Positions 31,068-42,815 of a DNA stretch of 64,000 nucleotides are shown here, piece after piece; position 1 is the first letter of the stretch; every line of letters starts with the position of its first letter. The notes below the pieces were generated by a model that ran no database searches, was not told the origin of the DNA, and saw only the letters and a list, made by a program, of their open reading frames with translations. Both the position numbers and the translations under genes were made by a program. Source of the DNA: an uncultured Clostridia bacterium (GTDB lineage: Bacteria > Bacillota > Clostridia > Lachnospirales > CAG-274); the NCBI GenBank assembly GCA_947630725.1, contig CANRIS010000009.1, positions 23,519 to 87,518 of the forward strand, written 5' to 3'.

Positions 31068-34000
31068 TTATTGAGCCGTATATTTATAGGCGCTGTTAAG
31101 TACCATATTGAGGATTATTTTTGCGTCCTCAAGGTCTATGGTCTTTGAGCCGTTCATATCGGCATTTTCAAGGCTTAAGTTCCAATCAGGCTGAACCTTT
31201 TGGCCGCCTGTCGATACGTAATACTGCACAACGGCAGCATCGTTCGCCGTAAGTCCCTCAATGCCGTCAACATCTCCCGTAGGATCCTCTGTGGGCTCTA
31301 CCGCCTTTGTGCCTGCAAAAGATATATTGTCAAAATAGAGACTTCCCTTTGCAGTCCTCATAAATTTAAGCTGCTTTAACGTACTGTTTCTTCCCTCTGT
31401 CGTGGGTACGCTCTGCGAAATAACGGGCTCGGCCGAAATATTTTCGGGATCATATTGTCCGTCCGTTCCGTGGAGGGCTGCGCTGAAGTTTACTGTACTT
31501 CCGCCGTTTGTGCCCTCTATTGTTATATGGTACCACTTGTTGGGTTCAAGAGAGCCAAGCTCTGTTCCCACGGCTTCCTTTGCGCCAAGATCTGCAGGAG
31601 AAGAGGTCGCGTATAGCTTTCCTTCCACGTCCATAATATGCATAAACGCATTGTCGTTACCCATTGCCAAGGCTTTACCTGTGGCTGTATCATAGTCGTG
31701 AACATCGTTGTCAAGATAGAATCTGAAGGAACGTCCTTCTTTGTCGGTATTTGTGGTAAGAAAATCGTATTCTATCTTATAGTCGCCCTCTGCGTACTCC
31801 TCGGGTATGGGTATCTGAACAGCCTTGTCGCCAAGCTTGAGCATATTTGTGCTGTTGCCTTCCGTCTTTTCGTTTGTTTCATAGCAGGTCGAAATATCGC
31901 CGTCCGAAGAAATTATAAAGCTGCCTCCCACATTGTCCTTCATAAGGAACGAGCGGTCATAGAAAAATCCGTTTTCGGTATCGTGATCGACATATTCCAG
32001 CTTGGGGCCACTGCTCTCCTCTGCGGGGTCTACTACGGCGTCTCCCGTTATTATGCTGAGTCCGCTTATAGAGGTTTCTGAGAAATAGGGCTTAACCGAT
32101 ATGGCGTCTGCCGAATCCACAGCATAGCCTACATATACCGTTTCGGGAAGGTTTTCAAATGTCATATGCCACGGCTGACGTACGCCATTTGTCCAGCTTT
32201 CGCCGTCTGTCGAAACAAAGAGCCAAATCTCGTCTCCGTATCTGACTATCCTCATATAAGGAGCGTCCTCAACATTTTCGCCGCTTGACTTATTCTGAGC
32301 ATAACCTCCCGAAATGGTCTCGAAATATGTATACATAGACTCTTTGCCCTTTGTATCTCTGTAAAGTATACGGTCGTTTATACCATACTTCAACATACTG
32401 TAGGTTATCATAGCCATTCTCGAATCGGCGTCAAGAGTCTGTCTGAACATAAGACCGTTGTTCTGCTGATTTTCAAATCTGGGTATGCTGTCGGTTTTTA
32501 CCCTGATGTCAAAGTTTCCGCTTACTTCTTTATAGAGATATGCGTTGTCGTCATTCTTTATCTTGTTGGTAGACGGGAAGGTACTTGTGGATGTGGAACC
32601 GTTTGTAAGGGTACCCGATCCGTATATCTTATAGGTGCCCGCAGCGCTGTCATAGCTTGCTCCGCCTAAATTCTTGAACTTTCCGCCGCCGTTGTTAAGC
32701 TCTGTAAAGGACATATCCCCAAGGTCTTCGCTTGTGTCCTTTACATATACTATGGACATTGTGCTCTGGGTCTTTTCGCCCTTGTTATTGTATGCTCTGC
32801 ATGACAGATAGTGAGTGCCTGCCGGGAGGGATATGCTGTCGTCTATGCTGCTTTGGCCTTCATATTTCTGTATAAGCTCGTTTGCATCATAAAGCTCCAT
32901 ACCCGTTATCTCGGTACCCTCCGATGCCGTTGCCTCTGCGCGGTATGAAATCTTGTCATTTTCGGTTACAACTGTCCAGTTTCCGTTGTTTACGGCTTTT
33001 CCGTCAACAGTGCTGTTAACCGATGCTATAGCGGGCGACATAACCGTTATCGAGGGATTCGTGGGAGCCTGCTGCTCTTCTGTCCACTCGTTTACATAAG
33101 CCTCCATAAGAGTATATCCCTTGTAGGGGCCTTCCTTTGTTATTATATCGGCCTCGCCGAATTCCGAAAGTCCCTTTTCGTCTATCCATTCCTGAGGAAC
33201 GGCAAAGACTCTTGTGGTCGTAGGCTCATACTTGAAGTCGATTTTTCCGCCTGCCTCGTTTGCGTTGTTTATTACACGTCCCGTATGATGCTTTACATCG
33301 TCTATTATACGCGCGTCAACAGCGTCTCTCTTGGGGATCGTTGCGCCTACGTTGGCAAGTATGCTGTCATAGGCCTCCTCAGCCGTATCGTACTTGCTAA
33401 GCTTATACTCGCCCATATCATAGGCCTCGGGAAGCGCCGTATATTTATCCGATCCGTCTACGCCCTTTGAGTTGTCTGCGGTAACGCCCGTAGATCCGTA
33501 TACAAAGTTTCCGTTGAAGAAGAAGCTTCCCTTAACTTTATCGGGAAAATCGTTTGTTATCTGGAATATACGGCTTCTAAGGCTGTCTTTGGTGGATGGG
33601 CCGTATGAATAATAGTTGTTTGTATAATTTACGATATTGGGCTTTGTCCTTGAAGGATCGCCTGTTTTATTGCCATTTGAATAAGGTTCTCCGCCGTATG
33701 CCGAGTTTGTCTGACCCCAGTTGTATATAAGGTTCGCGGTGACCTCGGTACCGTTCATCTCTCTGTCAAGTCTGGGGCTTCTGCTGTCGTGATGAGCCAG
33801 AAGATTGTGGTGGTATGTTGCGTTGTCGCCGCCCATTATTCCGCCGTAGCCGTGAGCGCCCTTAAAGTGAGAGCTCATCCTGAGACTTTCGGCTGCCAGA
33901 GTATTCTGAACAGTGAGATTTGAGCCGTGGGGCTTGCCCTCTCCTTCTTTAACACTATCCCACGAGCCTGCGTAGAGAGTCAGAAGCTCGTCCACCGACC

Positions 34001-34511
34001 ACGAAACGCTGCAGTGATCGAAAATTACATTTGTGCTGTATCTTCCTCCCAGACCGTCAAGCTCTACGTTCTGGTCGTCCGTAGGTCTTACTCTCATATA
34101 TCTGAAAATAATGTTGTCTGCGCCGTCTGTGGTCTGAACCTGACGTCCCGTGACGGTTATGCCCTCTCCGGGTGCAGTCTGTCCCAAAACGGTTATATTG
34201 CTGCCCAGATTGAGGTCGCTTTCAAGATTTATCGTGCCGTCTACGTCAAAAACAACGATGTTTCCGCTTGCGCTGTTGTCTACGCCGTCTCTGAGGGAGC
34301 CGGGGCCGCTGTCATTCAGATTTGTAACGTGATAGATCTGAATTTTGTCATTGGCTCTTGCGCCCTGAGTGTACTTTCCGCCGCCCTCTGCGCCGGGAAA
34401 AGCCAAAAGCTTGTTTTCTTCGGCAAATGCTATGCCGGGGGCAAGCGTTGCCGTCATAACGGCAGCCGTCAGAATGGCAGCCGCTCTTTTAAGCATTTTC
34501 ATAAATACCAT
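31068..34511 (-). CDS. Secreted multidomain pectate-lyase-like protein with C-terminal type I dockerin
   Basis: Signal peptide; 'LLAFPGAEGGGKYTQGARAND', 'HVTNLNDSGPGSLRDGV', 'VIFDHCSVSWSVDE', 'TYHHNLLAHHDSRSPRL' (parallel beta-helix PL family); C-terminal paired dockerin-like segments 'GDVDGIEGLTANDAAVVQYYV' and 'ADMNGSKTIDLEDAKIILNMVL'. Confidence 0.88.
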   Translation of the reverse strand: MVFMKMLKRAAAILTAAVMTATLAPGIAFAEENKLLAFPGAEGGGKYTQGARANDKIQIYHVTNLNDSGPGSLRDGVDNSASGNIVVFDVDGTINLESDLNLGSNITVLGQTAPGEGITVTGRQVQTTDGADNIIFRYMRVRPTDDQNVELDGLGGRYSTNVIFDHCSVSWSVDELLTLYAGSWDSVKEGEGKPHGSNLTVQNTLAAESLRMSSHFKGAHGYGGIMGGDNATYHHNLLAHHDSRSPRLDREMNGTEVTANLIYNWGQTNSAYGGEPYSNGNKTGDPSRTKPNIVNYTNNYYSYGPSTKDSLRSRIFQITNDFPDKVKGSFFFNGNFVYGSTGVTADNSKGVDGSDKYTALPEAYDMGEYKLSKYDTAEEAYDSILANVGATIPKRDAVDARIIDDVKHHTGRVINNANEAGGKIDFKYEPTTTRVFAVPQEWIDEKGLSEFGEADIITKEGPYKGYTLMEAYVNEWTEEQQAPTNPSITVMSPAIASVNSTVDGKAVNNGNWTVVTENDKISYRAEATASEGTEITGMELYDANELIQKYEGQSSIDDSISLPAGTHYLSCRAYNNKGEKTQSTMSIVYVKDTSEDLGDMSFTELNNGGGKFKNLGGASYDSAAGTYKIYGSGTLTNGSTSTSTFPSTNKIKNDDNAYLYKEVSGNFDIRVKTDSIPRFENQQNNGLMFRQTLDADSRMAMITYSMLKYGINDRILYRDTKGKESMYTYFETISGGYAQNKSSGENVEDAPYMRIVRYGDEIWLFVSTDGESWTNGVRQPWHMTFENLPETVYVGYAVDSADAISVKPYFSETSISGLSIITGDAVVDPAEESSGPKLEYVDHDTENGFFYDRSFLMKDNVGGSFIISSDGDISTCYETNEKTEGNSTNMLKLGDKAVQIPIPEEYAEGDYKIEYDFLTTNTDKEGRSFRFYLDNDVHDYDTATGKALAMGNDNAFMHIMDVEGKLYATSSPADLGAKEAVGTELGSLEPNKWYHITIEGTNGGSTVNFSAALHGTDGQYDPENISAEPVISQSVPTTEGRNSTLKQLKFMRTAKGSLYFDNISFAGTKAVEPTEDPTGDVDGIEGLTANDAAVVQYYVSTGGQKVQPDWNLSLENADMNGSKTIDLEDAKIILNMVLNSAYKYTAQ

Positions 34512-34691
34512 CCTCCTTATGGTTAAAATAGAGTCCGCATATCCGTCTCCTTTAATTTTCGTACCTTTCCCCGATGGGAGGCGTATAAACTATGGGACTG
34601 TTTTCTTAAAAAATATTATAGCATAATTATACAGACTTTTCAATAGCCGTCAGTTTCTTTTATATTTTTTGTTTGTTATGTGTCTGAATTT

Positions 34692-36035
34692 TTATCTGTT
34701 TTCTATGCTGATATATTCTTTTTTGGTGACAAGGCTTTCATACGCAGGTCTGATTATTTTGTCCATGGTAATAAGCTCCTCTATTCTGTGGGCGCTCCAG
34801 CCGACTATCCTCGCCACGGCGAAAAGCGGTGTAAAAAGCTCTCTCGGGATACCCAGCATATCATATACAAAGCCGCTGTAAAAGTCCACATTGGGGCTTA
34901 CTCCCTTATATATCTTTCTTTTTTCGGCAATGATCTTGGGAGCGATTTTTTCGATGTTGTTATAGAGCGTCATATCCTCGTCACGTCCCTTTGCCTTTGC
35001 AAGCTGCTCCACAAAGCTCTTGAATACCCTTTCTCTGGGATCCGAGAGAGAATATATTGCGTGACCCATACCGTATATAAGACCCTTTCTGTCAAAGGCC
35101 TCCTTATCCAATATTCTGACAAGATAGCTTTCTATTTCGTCTTCGTCCTTATAGTCCGAAATATGCTCCTTTATGTCGTCTATCATATTTACCACCATAA
35201 GGTTTGCTCCGCCGTGGCGCTTTCCCTTAAGGGAGGACATAGCAGCGGCAATCACCGAATAGGTGTCGGAGCCCGAAGAAGTGACTACTCTCGTTGTGAA
35301 GGTAGAATTGTTTCCGCCGCCGTGTTCCATATGAAGCATAAGAGCTATATCCAGAACCTTCGCTTCAAGCTCGGTATATTTCATATCGGGTCTTAACATT
35401 CTCAGAAAGTTTTCCGAGATAGAAAGCTCCCTGTCGGGCTTGTGTATATACATACTTTCATCATTTTCATAGTGGTTGTAGGCGTGATAGCCGTAGACAG
35501 CCATCATAGGGAAGGTGCTTATAAGCTCTATGCACTGGCGCAGTACGTTCCCGGGGTCGAGATTGTTTTTTTCTTCGTCATATGAAGCGAGGGTAAGCAT
35601 ACTTTTCGTCATAGACGTCATTATGTCCTCGGTGGTGGCTTTCATAATAACGTCCCTCGTAAACGTAATGGGAAAGACCATACTTTCTGCCAGAGCCTCC
35701 TTAAAATCCTCAAGCTCCTGCCTTGTGGGGAGGACGCCGAAAAGCAGAAGATAGGCAGTCTCCTCATAGAGAAACCTCTTACCCTTGTTTCCCTGTATAA
35801 TATCCTTTATATCTATGCCTCTGTAGAGCAGTCTGCCGTCTCTGGCAACTCTTTTTCCGTCAATATAGTCAAATGAGCTTACGTCGGAAATAGTTGACAG
35901 CCCCGTAACGACCCCCTGCCCGTTTTCGTCTCTGAGTCCCTCTTTTACTCCGTATTTCTTGAACAGCTCTTTGTCTATCCTGTCGTTTATCATACAGGTT
36001 TTTACCTGTTTGTTTGCATAATCCGTAATATTCAA
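34692..36035 (-). CDS. Citrate synthase family protein
   Basis: 'RLLYRGIDIKDIIQG', 'LMLHMEHGGGNNSTFTTRVVTSSGSD', 'GMGHAIYSLSDPRERVFK'. Confidence 0.93.
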   Translation of the reverse strand: MNITDYANKQVKTCMINDRIDKELFKKYGVKEGLRDENGQGVVTGLSTISDVSSFDYIDGKRVARDGRLLYRGIDIKDIIQGNKGKRFLYEETAYLLLFGVLPTRQELEDFKEALAESMVFPITFTRDVIMKATTEDIMTSMTKSMLTLASYDEEKNNLDPGNVLRQCIELISTFPMMAVYGYHAYNHYENDESMYIHKPDRELSISENFLRMLRPDMKYTELEAKVLDIALMLHMEHGGGNNSTFTTRVVTSSGSDTYSVIAAAMSSLKGKRHGGANLMVVNMIDDIKEHISDYKDEDEIESYLVRILDKEAFDRKGLIYGMGHAIYSLSDPRERVFKSFVEQLAKAKGRDEDMTLYNNIEKIAPKIIAEKRKIYKGVSPNVDFYSGFVYDMLGIPRELFTPLFAVARIVGWSAHRIEELITMDKIIRPAYESLVTKKEYISIENR

Positions 36036-36094
36036 TATTTTTTCCTCCTTAGCATTCTTTGTTTCTCTTTGTTTTCTGTCTCAAGCTTTTATTT

Positions 36095-37354
36095 TTAAAG
36101 ATCCCTTATAATTTTTCTCAAAAAATCCAGTGCATATGTTACGCTGAGCCCTCTTATTTTTTGTCTGTTTCCTCTGAGGTTAAGCTCCTTTGTGTATATA
36201 TTGTTTTTATAGTATACTCCTATATAAACCCTTCCCACAGGTTTGTCATAGGATATATCGCTTTCGTTGGGAGTGGGGTTCTTTATGACTCCGCCGCCCG
36301 CTATGCCCGTTGTCGAAACGCCTATGTCGGCTCCTGCGGCAATAGCGGCTCCCTTAGCCATCAGTCCCGCCGTTTCCTCAGATATGGCTCCGAAGCTTTC
36401 TATTGTGGCCTTGTCCACTCCGAGGGTTTTTATTTTGCTTTCGTTTGTATAGACCACAAAACCCTCCCTGAACACCTGCGACACTCCTGCCACGTCCACA
36501 AGCTTTGATGCCAGCATTCCTCCCGTGAGGCTTTCGGCTGTGGCAATCGTTATTTTTCTTCCGACAAGCTCCCTCACAACGGCCTCGGCAAGGGTCGTTT
36601 CGTTTTCGCCGTATATATATTCGCCCAGTCTTGAATATATCTCCCTTGCGGCAGGCTCTATGAGTCTCTGACATTCGTCCCTGTCGGCTCCCTTTGCGGT
36701 GATCCTGAAAAACACTCCGTCCTCCTTGGCATAGGGCGCTATGGTGGGATTTATACCCTCCGCCATAAGCTCCTCTACCTTTTCGGCTGCGGCGGACTCC
36801 CCTATCCCCGTAAGTCTTAGTGTGCGGGAGACTATGGCGCCGCTGTTTTTTGTCCTCAGATAAGGAGCGGCAGCTTTTTCAAACATAGGTCTCATTTCAT
36901 TGGGAGGGCCGGGGAGCATTATAAGTATTTTGTTGTTTTCTTCTATGATAATGCCGGGAGCAGTGCCGTTATTGTTTTCAAGAACGATGCCTCCCGATGG
37001 GACATATGCCTGCTTTATGTTTGTGTCGGCCATTTTTCTGCCTTTGAAATAAGCTCTTATGCCCTCCATAATATTTTCGTCAAGATACATTTCTCTGCCG
37101 AAAAATTCTGCTCCCGTTTCTTTTGTTATGTCATCGTCCGTAGGGCCGAGTCCCCCCGTTGTAACAATTATGTCGGCTCTGTCAAAGCCGTCCTTAAGCG
37201 CCTTAAGGAGCCTTTCTCTGTTGTCTCCCACAACAGTCTGATAATATACGCCTATGCCCAGTCCTGCCAGCTCCTCCGAAAGATATTTTGCGTTTGTGTT
37301 TATTATATCTCCCAGAAGAAGCTCCGTACCGACAGCAATTATTTCAGCCTTCAT
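36095..37354 (-). CDS. cinA: Competence/damage-inducible protein CinA (molybdopterin-binding + nicotinamide-nucleotide amidase domains)
   Basis: 'AEIIAVGTELLLGDIINTNAKYLSEELA', 'VTTGGLGPTDDDITKE', 'TIATAESLTGGMLASKLVDVAGVS'. Confidence 0.96.
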   Translation of the reverse strand: MKAEIIAVGTELLLGDIINTNAKYLSEELAGLGIGVYYQTVVGDNRERLLKALKDGFDRADIIVTTGGLGPTDDDITKETGAEFFGREMYLDENIMEGIRAYFKGRKMADTNIKQAYVPSGGIVLENNNGTAPGIIIEENNKILIMLPGPPNEMRPMFEKAAAPYLRTKNSGAIVSRTLRLTGIGESAAAEKVEELMAEGINPTIAPYAKEDGVFFRITAKGADRDECQRLIEPAAREIYSRLGEYIYGENETTLAEAVVRELVGRKITIATAESLTGGMLASKLVDVAGVSQVFREGFVVYTNESKIKTLGVDKATIESFGAISEETAGLMAKGAAIAAGADIGVSTTGIAGGGVIKNPTPNESDISYDKPVGRVYIGVYYKNNIYTKELNLRGNRQKIRGLSVTYALDFLRKIIRDL

Positions 37355-37505
37355 AAAAACCGATCCCCCTGTTAAAAACAAGGCAGACAAATTATACTGC
37401 CTGCCCTGTCATTTTTTTCTTATAATGCGACCCTGTGCCGCCTCACATCTGTGTCGGCGGACAAAAAGTCTTTATTTTTCCGTAGGAAAAGCTTTTAAAG
37501 CAATA

Positions 37506-38858
<1,353 letters not shown>

Positions 38859-39013
38859 TCATTCATTATAAGTAAATAACAATGCTTACCATTGTATTTA
38901 TTTTAAAATAATATTACCTCTGTGTCAAACACTTTTAACAAATTTGCCGTCATTTTTTTAAATATATCACAATCACCCTGCCAAACTGCCAAAAGTCCTT
39001 CGTCCTATAAAGG

Positions 39014-40558
39014 TTATTCCCTTATTATAAGAGATTTTCCCGTCATTTCTTCGGGCTGTTCAAGCCCCATCATATCGAGGAGCGTGGGAGCTATGTCAGC
39101 CAGTCTGCCGCCCTCTCTGAGTCCCTTTGCCTCGGGATAATTCACAAGTATAAATGGAACGGGGTTTGTGGTATGCGCCGTAAAGGGATCGCCTGTCTCA
39201 TAGTTTATAAGCTGTTCGATATTGCCGTGGTCTGCGCATATAAACATCCGGGCGCCCTCCTCCACGACAGTCTGAACGACCCTGCCTACGCACTCGTCTA
39301 TATATGCCACCGCTTTGCACGCAGCCTCTATAACTCCCGTATGTCCTACCATATCGGGGTTGGCGTAGTTGATTATTATAAGATCGTTTTCGCCCGATTT
39401 TATGTTTTCTATGAGCTTTTCGGTGACCTCGGGAGCGCTCATTTCGGGCTGAAGGTCATAGGTAGCCACCTTCGGTGACGGCACAAGAAATCTGCGCTCG
39501 TTGGGGTTGGGTGCCTCCACTCCTCCGTTGAAAAAGAATGTAACGTGAGCATATTTTTCGGTTTCGGCTATTCTCGCCTGCGTAAGTCCCAGTGACGAAA
39601 TATACTCTCCCATAGTCTTTTGGAGTGTCTGGGGCTTGAATGCCACGTTTTTGTTTTCTATAGTCACGTCATATTCGGTAAAGCATACATATGTGACGTT
39701 CATATGGCCTTTTCTTCTTTCAAAAAACGGAAAATCGCTGTCGCAGAAGGAGCGTGTTATTTCTCTTGCTCTGTCGGGGCGGAAGTTTGCGAAAATTATG
39801 GAGTCGTTTTCTTCTACCGTTGCCGTAGGCTTTCCGTTTTCGAGTATAACTGTGGGTATAACAAACTCGTCATTTATGCCCTCGGCATATGTGGCGTCCA
39901 TACACTGTGCCATAGAAGGAGCGGTCTTTCCCTCTCCATAGACTATGGCTGCATAGGCTTTTTCTACTCTGTCATAGTTTTTGTCTCTGTCCATAGCATA
40001 ATATCGGCCGCTTATGGTGGCGATTTTGCCTACGCCGATCCTTGCCATTTCGTTTTCAAGCTCCGTGAGATAGCCCTTTGCCGATGTGGGAGGCGTGTCT
40101 CTGCCGTCAAGAAAAGCGTGCATATACACCTTTTCAAGTCCGTTTCTCTTTGCAAGCTCAAATACGGCGAAGATATGCTCCAGAGCGCTGTGAACGCCGC
40201 CCCTCGAAACAAGTCCGAAAACGTGGAGGGCGCTGTTATGCTCCTTGCAGTTATTCACAGCCTTAAGCAGCTCTTCATTTGTGAAAAAGTCGCCGTCCTG
40301 AATGGATTTTGTTATTCTCGTAAGCTCCTGATACACAATGCGGCCTGCGCCCATATTGAGATGACCGACCTCAGAGTTTCCCATCTGTCCATCGGGAAGT
40401 CCCACGTCAAGACCCGATGCATATCCCTTTACAAAAGGATATTCCTTCATAAGTCTGTCGATGTTGGGAGTGGGGGTCATAGCGATTGCGTTTCCCTCGG
40501 ATCTTTCATTTATTCCGAATCCGTCAAGTATCATTAAAATAGTGGTTTTTTTCTTCAT
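39014..40558 (-). CDS. gpmI: 2,3-bisphosphoglycerate-independent phosphoglycerate mutase
   Basis: 'MILDGFGINERSEGNAI', 'QMGNSEVGHLNMGAGR', 'FICADHGNIEQLI'. Confidence 0.97.
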   Translation of the reverse strand: MKKKTTILMILDGFGINERSEGNAIAMTPTPNIDRLMKEYPFVKGYASGLDVGLPDGQMGNSEVGHLNMGAGRIVYQELTRITKSIQDGDFFTNEELLKAVNNCKEHNSALHVFGLVSRGGVHSALEHIFAVFELAKRNGLEKVYMHAFLDGRDTPPTSAKGYLTELENEMARIGVGKIATISGRYYAMDRDKNYDRVEKAYAAIVYGEGKTAPSMAQCMDATYAEGINDEFVIPTVILENGKPTATVEENDSIIFANFRPDRAREITRSFCDSDFPFFERRKGHMNVTYVCFTEYDVTIENKNVAFKPQTLQKTMGEYISSLGLTQARIAETEKYAHVTFFFNGGVEAPNPNERRFLVPSPKVATYDLQPEMSAPEVTEKLIENIKSGENDLIIINYANPDMVGHTGVIEAACKAVAYIDECVGRVVQTVVEEGARMFICADHGNIEQLINYETGDPFTAHTTNPVPFILVNYPEAKGLREGGRLADIAPTLLDMMGLEQPEEMTGKSLIIRE

Positions 40559-40587
40559 AAATCCTCCGAACACCTTAAATCTTTCTG

Positions 40588-41343
40588 TTATTCCCTGACG
40601 CTGTTTACGATAAGGTTAAAATCGTTCTTAAGGCTTGCGCCGCCTATAAGACCGCCGTCAATATCGGGCATTGCCATAAGCTCCTCACAGTTTTCGGAGT
40701 TCATGCTTCCGCCATAAAGTATTCTTATGTTTTCGGCGATCTCGTCTCCGTAGATGTCTCCTATAATGGCTCTTATGCCTGCGCAGACCTCCTCAGCCTG
40801 ATATGCCGAGGCCGTTCTGCCCGTACCGATAGCCCATATAGGCTCATAGGCGATTATTACTCTGTCAACGTCCTCCGAGTCAACCCCTCTGAAGGCTCTC
40901 TTTATCTGAATAGAGATGTGGTCGATGGTGATGCCGTCATCCTTCATCTGAAGAGTTTCTCCTACGCAAAGTATAGGTATAAGACCCTTTCTGAGAGCCA
41001 TTTTTATCTTCTTGTTTACCGTTTCATCGGTCTCGCCGAAATACTGTCTCCTTTCGGAATGTCCTATGATAACGTACTTTACGCCCATTTCCTTAAGCAT
41101 ATCCGCAGAAACCTCGCCCGTATAGGCTCCGTGATCCTCAAAGTGAAGGTTCTGAGCGCCTACGGCTATGTTTTTGCAGCCCTCAAGCTCCTTTGTTACG
41201 GTGTCGATGTCCACATAAGGTACGCAGAAAACAACATCGCACTTCGCCGCCTCGCAGGCGTCCTTAAGCATATTTACAAGACCTTTTGACTCGCTGGGAG
41301 TAAGGTTCATCTTCCAGTTTCCCGCAATAATATTTTTACGCAT
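40588..41343 (-). CDS. tpiA: Triosephosphate isomerase
   Basis: 'IAGNWKMNLT', 'VIIGHSERRQYFGETD', 'IAYEPIWAIGTGRTAS'. Confidence 0.98.
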   Translation of the reverse strand: MRKNIIAGNWKMNLTPSESKGLVNMLKDACEAAKCDVVFCVPYVDIDTVTKELEGCKNIAVGAQNLHFEDHGAYTGEVSADMLKEMGVKYVIIGHSERRQYFGETDETVNKKIKMALRKGLIPILCVGETLQMKDDGITIDHISIQIKRAFRGVDSEDVDRVIIAYEPIWAIGTGRTASAYQAEEVCAGIRAIIGDIYGDEIAENIRILYGGSMNSENCEELMAMPDIDGGLIGGASLKNDFNLIVNSVRE

Positions 41344-41408
41344 TTACTTTCACCCTTTTATTATATATATAGATTTGTACAGATGCGGATCTGTTTTCAG
41401 CGTTTTTA

Positions 41409-42611
41409 TTATTTGTCATCGGCAGCGGCAACACCCGGCAGCTCCTTGCCTTCAAGAAATTCAAGTGAAGCTCCGCCGCCCGTTGATATATGAGTCATTT
41501 TGTCGCCAAAGCCGAGAGTGTTTACCGCAGCGGCCGAATCGCCTCCGCCTATGATGGTGATGGCCTCGGTCTCTGCCAGAGCCTCTGCAACTGCGATCGT
41601 ACCCTGAGCAAAAACAGGATTTTCAAATACGCCCATAGGACCATTCCAGACAACAGTCTTGCTTTCCTTTGCGGCCTTTGCAAAAAGCTCTCTTGTCTTG
41701 GGACCTATGTCAAGACCCTGCTTGTCCGCCGGAATAGCCGTGGAGGGGACTACCTCATAGGGTATTTCCGCATCTATGGGATCGGGGAACTCCGATGCAA
41801 CCACAGTGTCTATGGGGAGAAGAAGCTCTACGCCTTTTTCCTCTGCCTTTTTAAGCATATCCTTGCAATAGTCCAGCTTGTCTGAGTCCAGAAGTGACTG
41901 TCCTACCTCATAGCCCTGAGCCTTAAGGAAGGTATAAGCCATACCGCCGCCTATAATGAGCTTATCGACTTTTTCGAGAAGATTGTCTATAACGGCGATC
42001 TTGTCGGTAACCTTTGCGCCGCCGAGAATAGCCAGAAACGGACGCTTGGGCGAGTTTACTGCGTTGCCGAGATAGTTGATCTCCTTTTCCATAAGATAGC
42101 CTACGCCGCAGTCGTCAACATACTTTGTTACGCCGACAGTTGAGCAGTGAGCCCTGTGAGATGAGCCGAAAGCGTCGCAGATATATATATCCGCAAGAGA
42201 CGCAAGCTCCTTTGAAAAGTCGTCTATGTTCTTTGTTTCTTCCTTGCGGAAACGTGTGTTTTCGAGAAGTACCACATCGCCGTCCTTCATAGCCTCAACT
42301 GCCTTTTTTGCGTTTTCGCCCACAACGGTTTCGTCAGCGGCAAAAACAACGTCCTTGCCCAGCTTTTCCGAAAGTCTCTTTGCCACGGGAGCAAGCGAAA
42401 ACTTTGCTTCGGGAGCCTTGGGCTTGCCGAGATGAGAGCAGAGTATGACCTTTGCGCCCCTGTTTACCAGAGCGGTTATGGTGGGCATAGCGGCAGTTAT
42501 TCTGTTTTCATCGGTGATAACTCCGTCCTTGAGAGGCACGTTGAAGTCGCACCTTACAAGCACTCTTTTGCCTTGTACGTTAAAATCATCCACATTTTTC
42601 TTATTAAGCAT
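41409..42611 (-). CDS. pgk: Phosphoglycerate kinase
   Basis: '[16 protein letters not shown]', '[13 protein letters not shown]', '[34 protein letters not shown]'. Confidence 0.98.
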   Translation of the reverse strand: MLNKKNVDDFNVQGKRVLVRCDFNVPLKDGVITDENRITAAMPTITALVNRGAKVILCSHLGKPKAPEAKFSLAPVAKRLSEKLGKDVVFAADETVVGENAKKAVEAMKDGDVVLLENTRFRKEETKNIDDFSKELASLADIYICDAFGSSHRAHCSTVGVTKYVDDCGVGYLMEKEINYLGNAVNSPKRPFLAILGGAKVTDKIAVIDNLLEKVDKLIIGGGMAYTFLKAQGYEVGQSLLDSDKLDYCKDMLKKAEEKGVELLLPIDTVVASEFPDPIDAEIPYEVVPSTAIPADKQGLDIGPKTRELFAKAAKESKTVVWNGPMGVFENPVFAQGTIAVAEALAETEAITIIGGGDSAAAVNTLGFGDKMTHISTGGGASLEFLEGKELPGVAAADDK

Positions 42612-42766
42612 TTGTATGTTTCTCCTTTCGATAAATTGACATAAACATTTTAGTTATTATAACACAGGTCTGCTGATATTTCAATGTATTTTCAATTATA
42701 ATTCCAAAAAAAGTAAATTTTATTCAAGGTGTCTCTTAAGCCGCCGTCTGTGAAAAAATTTTCGTC

Positions 42767-42804
42767 AAAAAAGGCGGAAGAAAAATTTTTTGTTTATCTC
42801 CGCC
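42767..42804 (-). terminator. Rho-independent terminator downstream of Na/Pi cotransporter gene
   Basis: ggcgga...tccgcc stem with A6 on plus (T-run on minus). Confidence 0.65.
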
Positions 42805-42815
42805 CCTAAAAATTT

